From Natronosalvus rutilus (GTDB lineage: Archaea; Halobacteriota; Halobacteria; Halobacteriales; Natrialbaceae), in assembly GCF_024204665.1 (NCBI RefSeq), contig NZ_CP100355.1, forward strand, positions 434,001 through 498,000: DNA of 64,000 nucleotides, read 5' to 3'. The notes below the pieces were generated by a model, which saw only the letters and a list, made by a program, of their open reading frames with translations, did not search any database and had not been told where the DNA came from. Shown piece after piece: positions 52,114 to 61,433 of this stretch. Positions within the stretch are counted from its first letter, which is position 1; the number at the start of each line of letters is the position of its first letter. The translations under genes were made by a program, and so were the position numbers.

Positions 52114-53415
52114 TCACGCGTCACCGGACAGCTCCGAGGCCGTCACGACCTGGACGTCGGTCGAATCGACGTACTCGAGCAGGTCGACGAACGCGTCCTC
52201 GGACATCCCGTCGGCACCGCCGATCTCCTCGAAGCGGATCACGGCGAGTTGACCGTACTGGGCGGCGTAGTCGATGTACCGAGTCACTTCCGAGCCAGCC
52301 GTTCCCGAGAACGTACCGACGTTGTGCGGGTCGGTGAGCGGAAGTCCGTTCGGGCCGCCTCCGTAGCGGAACGCCACTTTGTAGTGGTCCTGGACCAGGT
52401 CGTAGGTGTTCGGTCCCATAATGTTACGCGGCGTGACGAAGTAGTTGGCTCCGTCTTCGAACCCGCGGTGCTCGAGGAACTTCTTCGTCCGTTCCATCGC
52501 GCCCTCCTGTTGCTCGCGCGTGAACTCGTTGATGTTTCTGGAGCCGGTTCGCGGGCGAGCGGCCATGTCCCAGCCGGCTTCTTCGAGGTCCTGCATCTGG
52601 TCGTGGGTGAGGCGTCCGGTCTCGCCGACTGCTTCGGGGATAACAGCCTCGACACCAGCGAAGCCGAACGACTCCATGTGCTCGAACGCGTTTACGTGGT
52701 GTGACTCGAGGGTGCCGTCGAAGAGGAACAGCACCGATCCCTGGTCCGGGCGCTCGGTCACGCGAAGGTCGTCGATCGCAAAGTCGATCGGACCCTCGTT
52801 CGAGCCGCGTCGGTGAGCGATGACCCGGAATTCGCGGACGTCCGTGAGGTCGGGCGAGGTATCGACGTTCGTCGTCCCGAAGTCGACGCGGACCCAGCGG
52901 TCGACCGGTCCGGTGAGCGTCCGACGCAACGCAACCTTGTTCCGCGCGTTCGGTGCGAGGACTTCCAGCGTGATCATCAACTGTTCTCGGCCCGAGTACT
53001 TGACGGCCATCGAGAAGGCCGCGTTGGACAGGTCCATGCTCTCGGGGAGCATGAACGAGGAACCAGCGGACTCGTTGTTCTCACCTGCGTGCAGCCGGGC
53101 GGACTGAGATCCCGCGTAGGGGTCGTCAGTCGTTGCCTCGATGGAGCCGCCGTCGAGCAACGTAGCCCAGTTGTCGAGGGATTCGAAGTCCTCGAGCGTC
53201 TCGCCCGGAAGGTGATCGAGTTCGCCGTTCGAGTTGTCCTGGGGGGACTCGGTCTCGTTACCGTTGCCGGTGTCAGAGCCGTCCGACGAGTTCGTCTCGT
53301 TGTCACTCGAGTCGGACGGAGACGAGCCCCCGTCGTTCGAGAGACAGCCCGCCAGTCCGAGTGCACCAACCGTCCCAGCAGTACGAATGAACGATCGTCG
53401 ATTTCGGTACGTCAT
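52114..53415 (-). CDS. Deacetylase-like Tat lipoprotein, catalytic motifs lost
   Basis: 433 residues from ATG 53415. Tat signal RNRRSFIRTAG with lipobox LAGC (Cys24), Asn/Asp/Ser-rich linker (25-65), a beta-sandwich (about 75-220) and a NodB-like barrel (227-430). Compared with the paralogue at 56170-57534 the active-site motifs are changed: LFDGT (231-235) for SWDDG, ARPRTGSR (286-293) without His, and IRFEE (393-397) for NFHEF. So the protein keeps fold and anchor but probably not hydrolysis; a glycan-binding or structural role is likely. Confidence 0.8.
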   Translation of the reverse strand: MTYRNRRSFIRTAGTVGALGLAGCLSNDGGSSPSDSSDNETNSSDGSDTGNGNETESPQDNSNGELDHLPGETLEDFESLDNWATLLDGGSIEATTDDPYAGSQSARLHAGENNESAGSSFMLPESMDLSNAAFSMAVKYSGREQLMITLEVLAPNARNKVALRRTLTGPVDRWVRVDFGTTNVDTSPDLTDVREFRVIAHRRGSNEGPIDFAIDDLRVTERPDQGSVLFLFDGTLESHHVNAFEHMESFGFAGVEAVIPEAVGETGRLTHDQMQDLEEAGWDMAARPRTGSRNINEFTREQQEGAMERTKKFLEHRGFEDGANYFVTPRNIMGPNTYDLVQDHYKVAFRYGGGPNGLPLTDPHNVGTFSGTAGSEVTRYIDYAAQYGQLAVIRFEEIGGADGMSEDAFVDLLEYVDSTDVQVVTASELSGDA

Positions 53416-53443
53416 CACCAGAGTCGTCAACACGTTGCGCCTT

Positions 53444-53453
53444 TCTTATAGAG
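53444..53453 (-). promoter_or_regulatory. TATA box of the catalytically degenerate deacetylase gene
   Basis: On the minus strand CTCTATAAGA, about 34 nt before ATG 53415. The expected transcript start near 53422 excludes the longer ORF start at 53433. Confidence 0.45.
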
Positions 53454-53555
53454 GTAATAGGTGGCTCGGGCGAAACACCTTATGTGGTGGAAATACGCCG
53501 TATACGGTGCTTATCCACCTGATAATAATGGACGCAGCGTCGCTATCCGGGGTAG

Positions 53556-54557
53556 ATGCCACGCGTTAGCGTTATCATCCCGACGTACAATCGGGCCGGC
53601 TCGCTCGTACGCGCGATCGACAGCGCGCTCGAGCAGACGGTCGACGACCTCGAGGTCGTCGTCGTCGACGACGGCTCGACGGACAACACCGGACTGGTCC
53701 TCGCCGACTACGACGACCCACGGGTTCGTCCGGTCGTCCACGCGACGAACCAAGGAGCGAACGTCGCTCGCAACACCGGCATCGAGCACGCTCGCGGCGA
53801 GTACGTCGCGTTCCTCGACTCTGACGACGAGTGGGACCCCACCAAACTCGAGAAACAGCTCGCGGCGATCGAGGACCGCGGCGACGACTGGATCGGTACC
53901 TACTGCGACACGGCGTTCGACCTCGAGGGGACCAGCGGCCGACTCCGGGGGGTCGCCGCGAGTCTCCTCTCGCGGACGGACGAACAGCCGACGATGGAGG
54001 GCAACGACGACCTGATCGGCGAGATCCTGTCCGACGGCGTCCAGCCAGGTGCCGGCTCGACGCTCCTCGTTCGAACCGACGTCGCCCGCGAGATCGGCGG
54101 CTTCGACGAGGACCTGGATCGCTTCCAGGATCCCGAGTTCTGTCTCCGCGTCCTCGAGCAGGGGAAACTCGCGTACGTGGACGAAAAGCTGGTCGTCCGC
54201 GAGGAGACGGGCCACCCGCCAGCGGACGTCGTCCGTCGAGCCGACCAGCAGTACCTCTCGAAACACGAGGACCTGGTCGAGCGCTACGAGGCCGAGGGCT
54301 ACGAGATTCGCTCGAGACACGAACTCGTCGTTGCGAAGCGGTACCTCGCGGAGGGGCGACTGCTCCGGGGAGCCTGGCACCTGCGAAAGGCCGCCGTCTC
54401 CGCCCGGCACTATCCTGGCCTCCTCTGGGCGACGGGATCTGGTGTCCGACGACGGCCGCTTCCAATCGTCGCCTCGCTCGCGCTAATCTTCGTTGCCAGC
54501 GCACTCGGCCGACGGACGCTCACGAACCGCGTTCTCGATCGGTCGTCGTCGCGGTAA
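53556..54557 (+). CDS. Family 2 glycosyltransferase
   Basis: 333 residues. GT-A fold: VSVIIPTYNRAGSLVRAID at the start, VVVVDDGSTDNT and the DxD metal motif as FLDSDDEWD, then the acceptor-side ED-like motif FDEDLDRFQDPEF. One hydrophobic segment near 300-320 may bind the membrane. It moves a sugar from a nucleotide donor to a lipid carrier or growing glycan. It is the only glycosyltransferase in the window and is divergent from the deacetylase-like lipoprotein gene. Confidence 0.92.
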   Translation: MPRVSVIIPTYNRAGSLVRAIDSALEQTVDDLEVVVVDDGSTDNTGLVLADYDDPRVRPVVHATNQGANVARNTGIEHARGEYVAFLDSDDEWDPTKLEKQLAAIEDRGDDWIGTYCDTAFDLEGTSGRLRGVAASLLSRTDEQPTMEGNDDLIGEILSDGVQPGAGSTLLVRTDVAREIGGFDEDLDRFQDPEFCLRVLEQGKLAYVDEKLVVREETGHPPADVVRRADQQYLSKHEDLVERYEAEGYEIRSRHELVVAKRYLAEGRLLRGAWHLRKAAVSARHYPGLLWATGSGVRRRPLPIVASLALIFVASALGRRTLTNRVLDRSSSR

Positions 54558-54715
54558 CGTCTACCGTCGAGTAGCCCACGCGTTGGGAACGATACGGCAA
54601 AGGTTTCACGAGGTAGGATTTTTCCCGGAAATGGACGTCTCGAGTGGCCTGGTCGCTCGGTAGCGTTAGCGCCTCGATTTAGGTAAAGCCAGTTCGAGCG
54701 TGAGTCCGGGCCAGC

Positions 54716-55928
54716 ATGGACCGAGGTTCACTCTCACGCCGATCGCTACTGACTGCTGCTGGCAGTTGTGCGCTGGCGAGTGCCGGCGTCGCATACGCGG
54801 AGTAAAGGTACCGCGAACGATGGAAGCACAACGACCGAGGAAACGGCTGTCACTCGAGACACCTTTCACTATCCTGTCTGGCACTGACTGGGAGACGACC
54901 GGGTACGTCGCGCAGGCGGCGGCCGACGGGCCGACGGTCGTCGTTCTCGGCGGTATACACGGGAACGAGGTTGCCGGATACACGGCCGCCGCCGAGATCG
55001 CCAACTGGGAGATTACGGCTGGAACGCTCGTGTCGATCCCCGAAGTGAACGCCGCCGCGATCGAACGCGGGACGCGAACCGACGAGGCGGGCGTCGACCT
55101 CAACCAGCAGTTCCCCGAAGGTGGGGAGCCACGAACCGACCTCGCCCGCGCGGTCTGGAACGTACTCCTCGAGTACGAACCCGACGCCCTCGTCGACCTC
55201 CACGAGTCGGTCGGGATCTACACCGGCGACGACGTCGACGGGGTCGAGCAGGCAATTTTCCACCGAGCGACGACGGGGCGGCGGCCACTACCGAGGAAGC
55301 GGCGGACCTCGTCAACCAGGACTACGTCGACGACGCCGACCTCGCGTTCCAGACGGACGGCTTCGCGGGGCCGGACGCCTCGCCGTCAGGACTGGTCGCT
55401 TAGAAGGCGGCGCGCGAACTGGAGATACCTGCGTTCCTGGTGGAGACGCTCTGGGTCGACGTCGACCTCGAGACGCGCGTCCAGTGGCATCTGGCGATCG
55501 TCGAGTCGCTCGTCGGAGACGGGCTCTTCGCTGCGGACGACGACGAAGGTGGCGAAGACGACGAGACCGACGTCGAGGACCCTGACGTCGACGAGGCGGA
55601 GGAACCCGAACCCGAACCGGAGCCCGATGCGGGCGAACCGGGTCGCGATCCGATCGACGAAATCCGAACGACGCCTGAGGATGCGACCGAGCGGACGTTC
55701 TCGGTCGACGATCCCGTCACGCTCGACGCCTCCTGTTCGCGTGCGCCGGAGGGTGAGATCGTTCGCTACGAGTGGAGTATCTACGGCGAGGGTAGCTTCG
55801 ACAAAACCGGACGAACGATCGACGTAACCATCAGCGGCGGGGGTGACTACCCAATCGTCCTCCGCGTCGATGATGACGGCGGACGAACCGATACCGCGGA
55901 GATCACGCTCTCGGCGGAGAGTTCCTGA
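54716..55928 (+). pseudogene. Broken Tat-exported M14/aspartoacylase-like gene with PKD end
   Basis: Three separate frames give one protein. Frame from ATG 54716: Tat signal SRRSLLTAAGS...SAGVAYA, ending at TAA 54803. Frame from about 54862: FTILSGTDWETTGYVAQ, zinc ligands in GGIHGNEVAGY, NQQFPEGG, LHESVG, up to ~55270. Then the frame shifts and gives TTEEAADLVNQDYVDDADL up to an in-frame TAG at 55401, after which KAARELEIPAFLVETLW, an acidic linker and a PKD-like domain run to 55928. At least two frameshifts plus one nonsense codon. The intact ancestor would be an exported succinylglutamate desuccinylase/aspartoacylase-type enzyme. Confidence 0.75.
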
Positions 55929-56169
55929 GTTCCACTCGAAGAGAGCGACTGGCTGCACCACCTCCGGTCGTGTGGTGAGGTGGCGCGGTCTGGTGCCTCG
56001 AGACGGTTCGTTCGGACGGGATAGTACTCGCTATCGAGCAGGACCCTCCACACGATAGCTCTCGGAGAACTAGGCTCTCTCACACAATCGCTCTCGACGG
56101 ACTGGTACTCGCTCGAGCGTCGTCAAACGATAAACGGCGAGACGAGTGACTCCTGGCGATTCGGTTGGA

Positions 56170-57534
56170 TCAGTTTCCGGACGTGCGCATCTTCCAGAGT
56201 TCGTCGAACGTGATGACCTCCACGTCGGACTCGTCGATGTACGCGAGCAACGCCTCGTAGTCCTCCTCGGACATGGTGTTGTTTGCGGAGAACTCGTGGA
56301 AGTTCAGGATCGTACACTGATTGTACGCGCCAGCGAGGTCCACACAGCGTTTGGCGATGTCGAGGTCGTGGCCGATCGTCCGGGGAAGTGCCAGCGGATC
56401 GAAGCCGTGGACGTTCGTGGTATTCACGTTTCCGGCCTGGTTGAAGCCGCCACAGTAGTGGTACTTCGAGATGTACTCGAGGCTGGTGGCGTCGTAGCTG
56501 TTGTGTGGGTAGACGATGAAATCCGCGCCCGTGAACTCGTGCTGGATGAGCCAGTTCTTGGCCCCCTTGAGGCGACCGTCCAGTTCGTCCTCGCTCTCGT
56601 ACTCGGCCATCCGGTCGTGTCTCCCGTGGGTAACGATCTGGTCGCCCGCTTCCTGTCGCTCTTTGAGCTGCGAGGTCGACATGATCCCCTCGCGAGCCTC
56701 CTCGGACCACCGGGGGACGACAGCCTGGACCGCATTGAACCCGTACTCGTCGTGAAGGGGGCTCGCTTTCTCGAGGAAGTCCAGGGACCCGTCGTCCCAG
56801 GATAACATCACGTATCCACTGTCTGCCGTCGGAACTGCACGCAGGTCGTCGACCCACACCTCCGCCTCCGGCATCGAGTGAAGCACCTGGATCTGGAGGG
56901 TGGCGATGTCGTTCATCATCGGCTCGATCGAGCTCTCCTCGAACACGCCGGGGCTCGAGCGGAACCACCCGACGTCGGGTGTGCGGTAGGTGATCTCCCG
57001 AAGGGAGTAGATTCGCTCGCTTCCGTAGGAGTCGACGACACGGATGTTGATGGTGATCTTGTCCGGGGTCGTCGTTCGCACGGCGAACGACAGGTCGAGA
57101 TCGGTCAGGTCGACGTCCGAGAGTTCACGTTCGACGACGATGTTTTCGCCCTCTCCCCCCGTGAGGCGGAGGCTCTGTGACCCGTCGAAGGCGATCTCCG
57201 TGTCCGCTTCGCCCGACCCCTGTACGACTTCCCACGGTCCGAGGTCCTCGAAGTCGTCGATGGAGTCGCCCGCCTGGCGGTACTCCTCGCGGCTGTTGTA
57301 CTCGGTCTCGAGCGCGGGTACGCCGTTTCCGTTCTCGTCTCCCTCGGACTCGTTACCGCCGTCTGAGTCGGAATCGGTGTCGTTACCATTGCCAGTGCTG
57401 TTCCCGTTCCCGTTCCCGTCCCCGTTACCTCTCACGGAGTTCAGGCGATTAGTACAGCCCGCGAGCCCGGCCGCCATCGCAGCCGCACCCGAGGTGGCCA
57501 GGAAGCGTCGCCGCGTCGTATTGTCTCGCGTCAT
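56170..57534 (-). CDS. Polysaccharide-deacetylase-like Tat lipoprotein
   Basis: 454 residues. Tat signal RRRFLATSGAAAM with lipobox LAGC (Cys27), Gly/Asn/Asp linker (30-75), beta-sandwich (about 95-235), NodB-type barrel (240-450). Active-site motifs present: SWDDGS (245-250), THGRHD (302-307; His-x2-His rather than the usual His-x3-His), YPHNSYD (342-348), NFHEF (411-415). It would remove N- or O-acetyl groups from an extracellular polysaccharide while anchored to the membrane. Confidence 0.85.
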   Translation of the reverse strand: MTRDNTTRRRFLATSGAAAMAAGLAGCTNRLNSVRGNGDGNGNGNSTGNGNDTDSDSDGGNESEGDENGNGVPALETEYNSREEYRQAGDSIDDFEDLGPWEVVQGSGEADTEIAFDGSQSLRLTGGEGENIVVERELSDVDLTDLDLSFAVRTTTPDKITINIRVVDSYGSERIYSLREITYRTPDVGWFRSSPGVFEESSIEPMMNDIATLQIQVLHSMPEAEVWVDDLRAVPTADSGYVMLSWDDGSLDFLEKASPLHDEYGFNAVQAVVPRWSEEAREGIMSTSQLKERQEAGDQIVTHGRHDRMAEYESEDELDGRLKGAKNWLIQHEFTGADFIVYPHNSYDATSLEYISKYHYCGGFNQAGNVNTTNVHGFDPLALPRTIGHDLDIAKRCVDLAGAYNQCTILNFHEFSANNTMSEEDYEALLAYIDESDVEVITFDELWKMRTSGN

Positions 57535-57563
57535 TGGTACCCGGCAGTACCGGCAACGGCCCC

Positions 57564-57572
57564 ATTATTATA
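57564..57572 (-). promoter_or_regulatory. TATA box of the deacetylase lipoprotein gene
   Basis: TATAATAAT on the minus strand, about 34 nt before ATG 57534, giving a short leader. Confidence 0.4.
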
Positions 57573-57813
57573 GACGCGATAGACCCCTCGAGCACCCATC
57601 CGATACCGCATCAGACCACCACAGCAGGCTCTGGCCCCAGAGTCCCCGAAATCGGGCGCGACTCGAACCGAGCCCGCCGCTCGCTCGATGCTTAATGACG
57701 CCATAGTAAACGACGCGGCGTCAGCTACTGGTAGGTACACAGGCGAACGCGCGACGGCCCCACCACGATCGTCAGGACGCCGTCGATGGTTCGTTCGAGG
57801 GAGACATTCGACG

Positions 57814-59541
57814 ATGAACAAGGAACTATTCGGCGTGTTTGGAAGCATCGAGGTGTTCGAACGCTACCGGTCGGTCGAGGCGTTCGACGACGTACTCACA
57901 GGAACGGAGATTACCGTCGGTATCAGAGACCACGATCTCGTCACTCCCGGCTGGAGCGCCCGATACGCCGACGAACGCGGTATCTGCGTCGTCTGGGGGG
58001 AAGCCTACGTTCCCGGCGACGAAACCAACGCGGCTCGCTGGCTGCTCGAGCAGTACGATTCCGAAGGCGAGGCAGCGTTCGACGTGCTGAACGGATCCTA
58101 CCTCGCCGTCGTCGACCCAGTCGATGACGACGCGTTCGTCGCGACCGACCCGGTTCGCTCGCGAGAGTGTTTCTACACCGACGAGCCCGGCGTCCGAACG
58201 TTCGGGACCGACGCGGCCAGCGTCGCTCAGACGGTCGACGCACCGTCGGTGAATCGAAACGCCGTCCTCGAGTACCTCCACCTGGGCGTGACGCTCGGGG
58301 AAAAGGCTGCCTTCGAGGAGCTCTCGCGACTGCCGATAGATAGCCGACTGACCCAATCCGGGGTAGAATCGTTCGAACGCTTCGTCTACCGACCCCACCA
58401 GTTCGATTACGTCGAAGAGCTGGCTAATCGGCTGAAACGGGCACTGGAACGCCGGTCGATCCTCCCGGGACGGAAGGGGCTGCTCCTATCAGCTGGCTAC
58501 GACTCCCGCATTTTCCTGCCGACGATACCTGACATCGAGCGCTGTTACACGGTCGGAACGTCGTCAGCCCAGGAAGTCACCGGCGCACGGCGCGTCGCGA
58601 CCCAGTACGGGGCCGACCACGTCGCCTTCGAACCCGACGAGCGATATCTGCTGGCCGACGAGTCGAAGACCCGGTACGGACAGGGGATCAAAGAGTCGCT
58701 CCACATCCACCACGCCGGGTACACCGACGAAATAAACGTCGATACGATGTATCACGGCTTACTCTGTGATACGTTCTTCCGGGGTCACTTCACCGCACAG
58801 GACACGATCGAACTCTTCGGGACGGAAGTGCCGCGAAACAGACTCGATCCGGACCCCAATCCAGTCGACTCCCTCCTCGGAAAGTTCGGGTACGACCGGG
58901 AGTCGAGTGAAGCCCTCGCCGAGCGCATCGCTTTCGACGAGGATCCCGAGCCGTTCGTCCGGGACGCGATCGCGGCGGAGTTCGACGCCGTCGGCGACCG
59001 CGCCGTGACGACCCAGAACTCGCTGACGTGCTGTGGCATCGCTAACCAGCCGTCGATCCCGTTTCACAATCACCTCGCGGACAACTTCTTCGCGTCGTTC
59101 CTCGCGGCCGACATCGAACTCGTCCGGTGGCACCTCGAGACGCCGCCGGCCCACCGAACGACCGAGACCTTCCTCGAGGCCTGCGAACGCCTCGATCCCG
59201 ACATTCTCCACCACCGTCCACCCGATCGACCACACGACGTGACCCTGCTCAACGAGGCCGAGCGGTTCGTCCGCCGGAAGACGCCGCTGCTCGAGCCGTT
59301 CGAACCGCCGTGGCCGGACCGCAGGTGGATCTTCGAACACTACGGGCTCGACCAAAAGCTCCTCCCTGATCTCGAGCACGTACACGGGCTACCGGTGAGA
59401 CACAAATTACGATTGAACGATCTCAACCGATGGATCGGCGCTTCGACCGACGACGCCAACAATGCCCGTTCGTGGCTTTACCGGGAGTCGGTCGCGGGAG
59501 ACGGGAGCGGCGACCGTTCGACGCGGCCACTCCCCCTGTAA
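57814..59541 (+). CDS. Asparagine-synthase-like protein without glutaminase Cys
   Basis: 575 residues from ATG 57814 (MNKELFGVFGSIEVFERY). N-terminal domain resembles the Ntn glutaminase fold of AsnB, but the catalytic Cys2 is Asn, so it cannot hydrolyse glutamine. The C-terminal synthetase domain keeps the PP-loop LLLSAGYDSR (223-232) that binds ATP. Members of this kind occur in surface-glycan clusters and may amidate sugars or carboxylates using ammonia. No membrane segment. Confidence 0.8.
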   Translation: MNKELFGVFGSIEVFERYRSVEAFDDVLTGTEITVGIRDHDLVTPGWSARYADERGICVVWGEAYVPGDETNAARWLLEQYDSEGEAAFDVLNGSYLAVVDPVDDDAFVATDPVRSRECFYTDEPGVRTFGTDAASVAQTVDAPSVNRNAVLEYLHLGVTLGEKAAFEELSRLPIDSRLTQSGVESFERFVYRPHQFDYVEELANRLKRALERRSILPGRKGLLLSAGYDSRIFLPTIPDIERCYTVGTSSAQEVTGARRVATQYGADHVAFEPDERYLLADESKTRYGQGIKESLHIHHAGYTDEINVDTMYHGLLCDTFFRGHFTAQDTIELFGTEVPRNRLDPDPNPVDSLLGKFGYDRESSEALAERIAFDEDPEPFVRDAIAAEFDAVGDRAVTTQNSLTCCGIANQPSIPFHNHLADNFFASFLAADIELVRWHLETPPAHRTTETFLEACERLDPDILHHRPPDRPHDVTLLNEAERFVRRKTPLLEPFEPPWPDRRWIFEHYGLDQKLLPDLEHVHGLPVRHKLRLNDLNRWIGASTDDANNARSWLYRESVAGDGSGDRSTRPLPL

Positions 59542-59777
59542 CGACGCACACGTGTGACAGTAGTGGACCGTTTCGGTGAGTAATACCCGACAGACGCTCC
59601 GCAGTCGGTTTCACATTACTCAACAATGGTTCTGTCACCGTCTTTCACACACATTCGTTCGCGAAGGTGTCCGAATTGGTGAACGTACGGAACCATGATT
59701 CATTACTCGGTTTTGCTCGTCTCAACGCTCTCTAATGGACTCGTAGTACTGTTCAGAATCGAAAAATGAGGAGAATA

Positions 59778-59786
59778 CTTATAACC
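59778..59786 (+). promoter_or_regulatory. TATA box of the tethered winged-helix gene
   Basis: CTTATAACC, about 26 nt before ATG 59808; this fixes the start at 59808 rather than the ATG at 59766. Confidence 0.5.
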
Positions 59787-59807
59787 CATCACTTGTTTGG
59801 TTGGAAT

Positions 59808-60317
59808 ATGCGTCTGACGCCGTCTTGGGTTCGTTCGTCGCGAGACGCGTCTTCGGGCAATCGGTCCGCCCCCGACGACAGCGCTTCACCCGCACCCGAG
59901 GTACCAATCTATTACGCGACCGACGAGTCGACGGATTCGTCGTCGACTCCGTCGGTCTCGGCCGCCTCGTTCGTGCCAGAATCCGATATGGCGCTCCTCG
60001 AGGAAATCGCCGAGTTAGAAGCACCTGTCACGGTCGATGAACTCGCGGACCACCTCATCTGGCCGGCTGATCCGCCGATCGAAACGTGGGCCGACGTCCA
60101 CGAACTCCTCTACGACGAACGGCTTCCCACACTCGAAGCACGTGGACTGCTGGCGTTCGATTCGGAAAAAGGAATGATCGAACACGTACGAGAGACCGAG
60201 GATCACGCCAAAGAAGTCTGGTTTTCTCGGCCGGTCCTCGGATTACTCTCGCTCGTCTTGCTCGCGACGATGCTGTTTCTCGTCTCGACCGTCGTCGTCA
60301 CGGCGACCCCGTTCTAA
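59808..60317 (+). CDS. Winged-helix-like protein with C-terminal membrane anchor
   Basis: 169 residues from ATG 59808. Ser/Asp-rich N-terminus; a helical segment with MALLEEIAELEAPVTVDELA then LPTLEARGLLAFDSEKGM, reminiscent of DUF7344-type winged helices but degenerate; and a hydrophobic helix VLGLLSLVLLATMLFLVSTV just before the C-terminus. It may be a membrane-tethered DNA- or protein-binding factor. It faces the DUF7344 gene downstream, tail to tail. Confidence 0.6.
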   Translation: MRLTPSWVRSSRDASSGNRSAPDDSASPAPEVPIYYATDESTDSSSTPSVSAASFVPESDMALLEEIAELEAPVTVDELADHLIWPADPPIETWADVHELLYDERLPTLEARGLLAFDSEKGMIEHVRETEDHAKEVWFSRPVLGLLSLVLLATMLFLVSTVVVTATPF

Positions 60318-60451
60318 CGTCCGTAGTATTCGTCGCATCTGACGGCCGCCTCAAGGTGATAGCGGCGGTCTTCTCGAGGGAAAGGAGCTGTCACAGAAAG
60401 GAGGGCCGTCGTCAGCACGGTGAGACGACCGTCGTCCGATCAACAGGGAGC

Positions 60452-61042
60452 TCAGTTAACGAATCGCCCGGCCGTGAGCACCGTGAACAACAACAAGATC
60501 AATGCGCTCAGGCCGATGCCAGAGAGCAGCGAGACGAACGGCAGTTCGAAGATCGCGCCCAGGAAGACCAGGTAACACAGCGCAGTCGCTCCCAGATAGT
60601 AATCGTCCCATCCGCCGCTCGCGGTGGGCTCTGCGGACTCCTCGTCCGTCGGTTCTCCAACCTGGAGGTACTGGTCGACGTAATCGGCCAGCGGCTCTCG
60701 CTCGACGACCCCCCGGTTCTTCTGGTAGGAGATAATACCGGCCTCGTCGAGTTTCGACAGGTGTGACTGGTAAAGCGGGATGTACACGCGCTGGCGCTGT
60801 GCGGACGTGAGCTGGTCGACAGTCGTCTCGTGTTCCCACGCGGCGACTTGCTCTGCAACGTCGCGCATGCGGACACTCCCCTCCGCATCGCGCAGATACT
60901 CAAGCACGAGCCGGCGACGTTCGTTTTGCAGCAGGTGAAAGAGTTCGTCCTTCGAAAATGGGACGTCCTCTTCCGGAGCATCGGCGCTCCCATCAGTCGA
61001 CTGCTCGTCCTCTTCTTCAGGGCTGATATATTCGGACTTCAT
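60452..61042 (-). CDS. DUF7344 winged-helix protein with two C-terminal helices
   Basis: 196 residues. Winged helix (about 30-125): HLLQNERRRLVLEYLRDAEG, MRDVAEQVAAWEHETTV, then QRQRVYIPLYQSHLSKLDEA and ISYQKNRGVV. Two hydrophobic helices follow (YLGATALCYLVFLGAIF and LSALILLLFTVLTAG). The second paralogue in this window (17237-17746) lacks the membrane part. Likely a membrane-anchored transcription factor. Confidence 0.8.
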   Translation of the reverse strand: MKSEYISPEEEDEQSTDGSADAPEEDVPFSKDELFHLLQNERRRLVLEYLRDAEGSVRMRDVAEQVAAWEHETTVDQLTSAQRQRVYIPLYQSHLSKLDEAGIISYQKNRGVVEREPLADYVDQYLQVGEPTDEESAEPTASGGWDDYYLGATALCYLVFLGAIFELPFVSLLSGIGLSALILLLFTVLTAGRFVN

Positions 61043-61433
61043 CGCACCAGTCTTCTGGAAACAGTTCCGGGTAATAAAGGATAGAAACCGTCCACCAGTG
61101 AACGATTTATTTTAGTTGAGTTCACGGGCCGTCCCAGACATTTTTTGTCGTTTCATTACCGCATTACCAGCAGCAATAGGCCCCATAACACCAGAATTGC
61201 CTTTATATTAGATATTCAACTAATTATTGATTTCATCCAGTGTAGGACGATATTAGCCACTGTTCAATACCATTTTTTGGCCATGTGAGAGGCCAGTCTC
61301 GAGAGAGGGCCGAAGATAGCAAAACAGTGTCTGGAACGTTACATTCCGGGTCACATTCCCCGTTTTTTCCGCCTGTGACCCCCGAGAATTACCGTCCAGA
61401 TAATAAATGGCCGCGAGGACCTCTCGAGAAGCA
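61043..61433. other. AT-rich divergent promoter region
   Basis: 391 bp of clearly lower G+C than the neighbours. TATA elements: GGTAATAAAG (61069-61078, serving the minus-strand gene) and GATAATAAA (61399-61407, about 30 nt before ATG 61434). A T-run at 61140-61145. No coding frame is supported. Confidence 0.5.
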
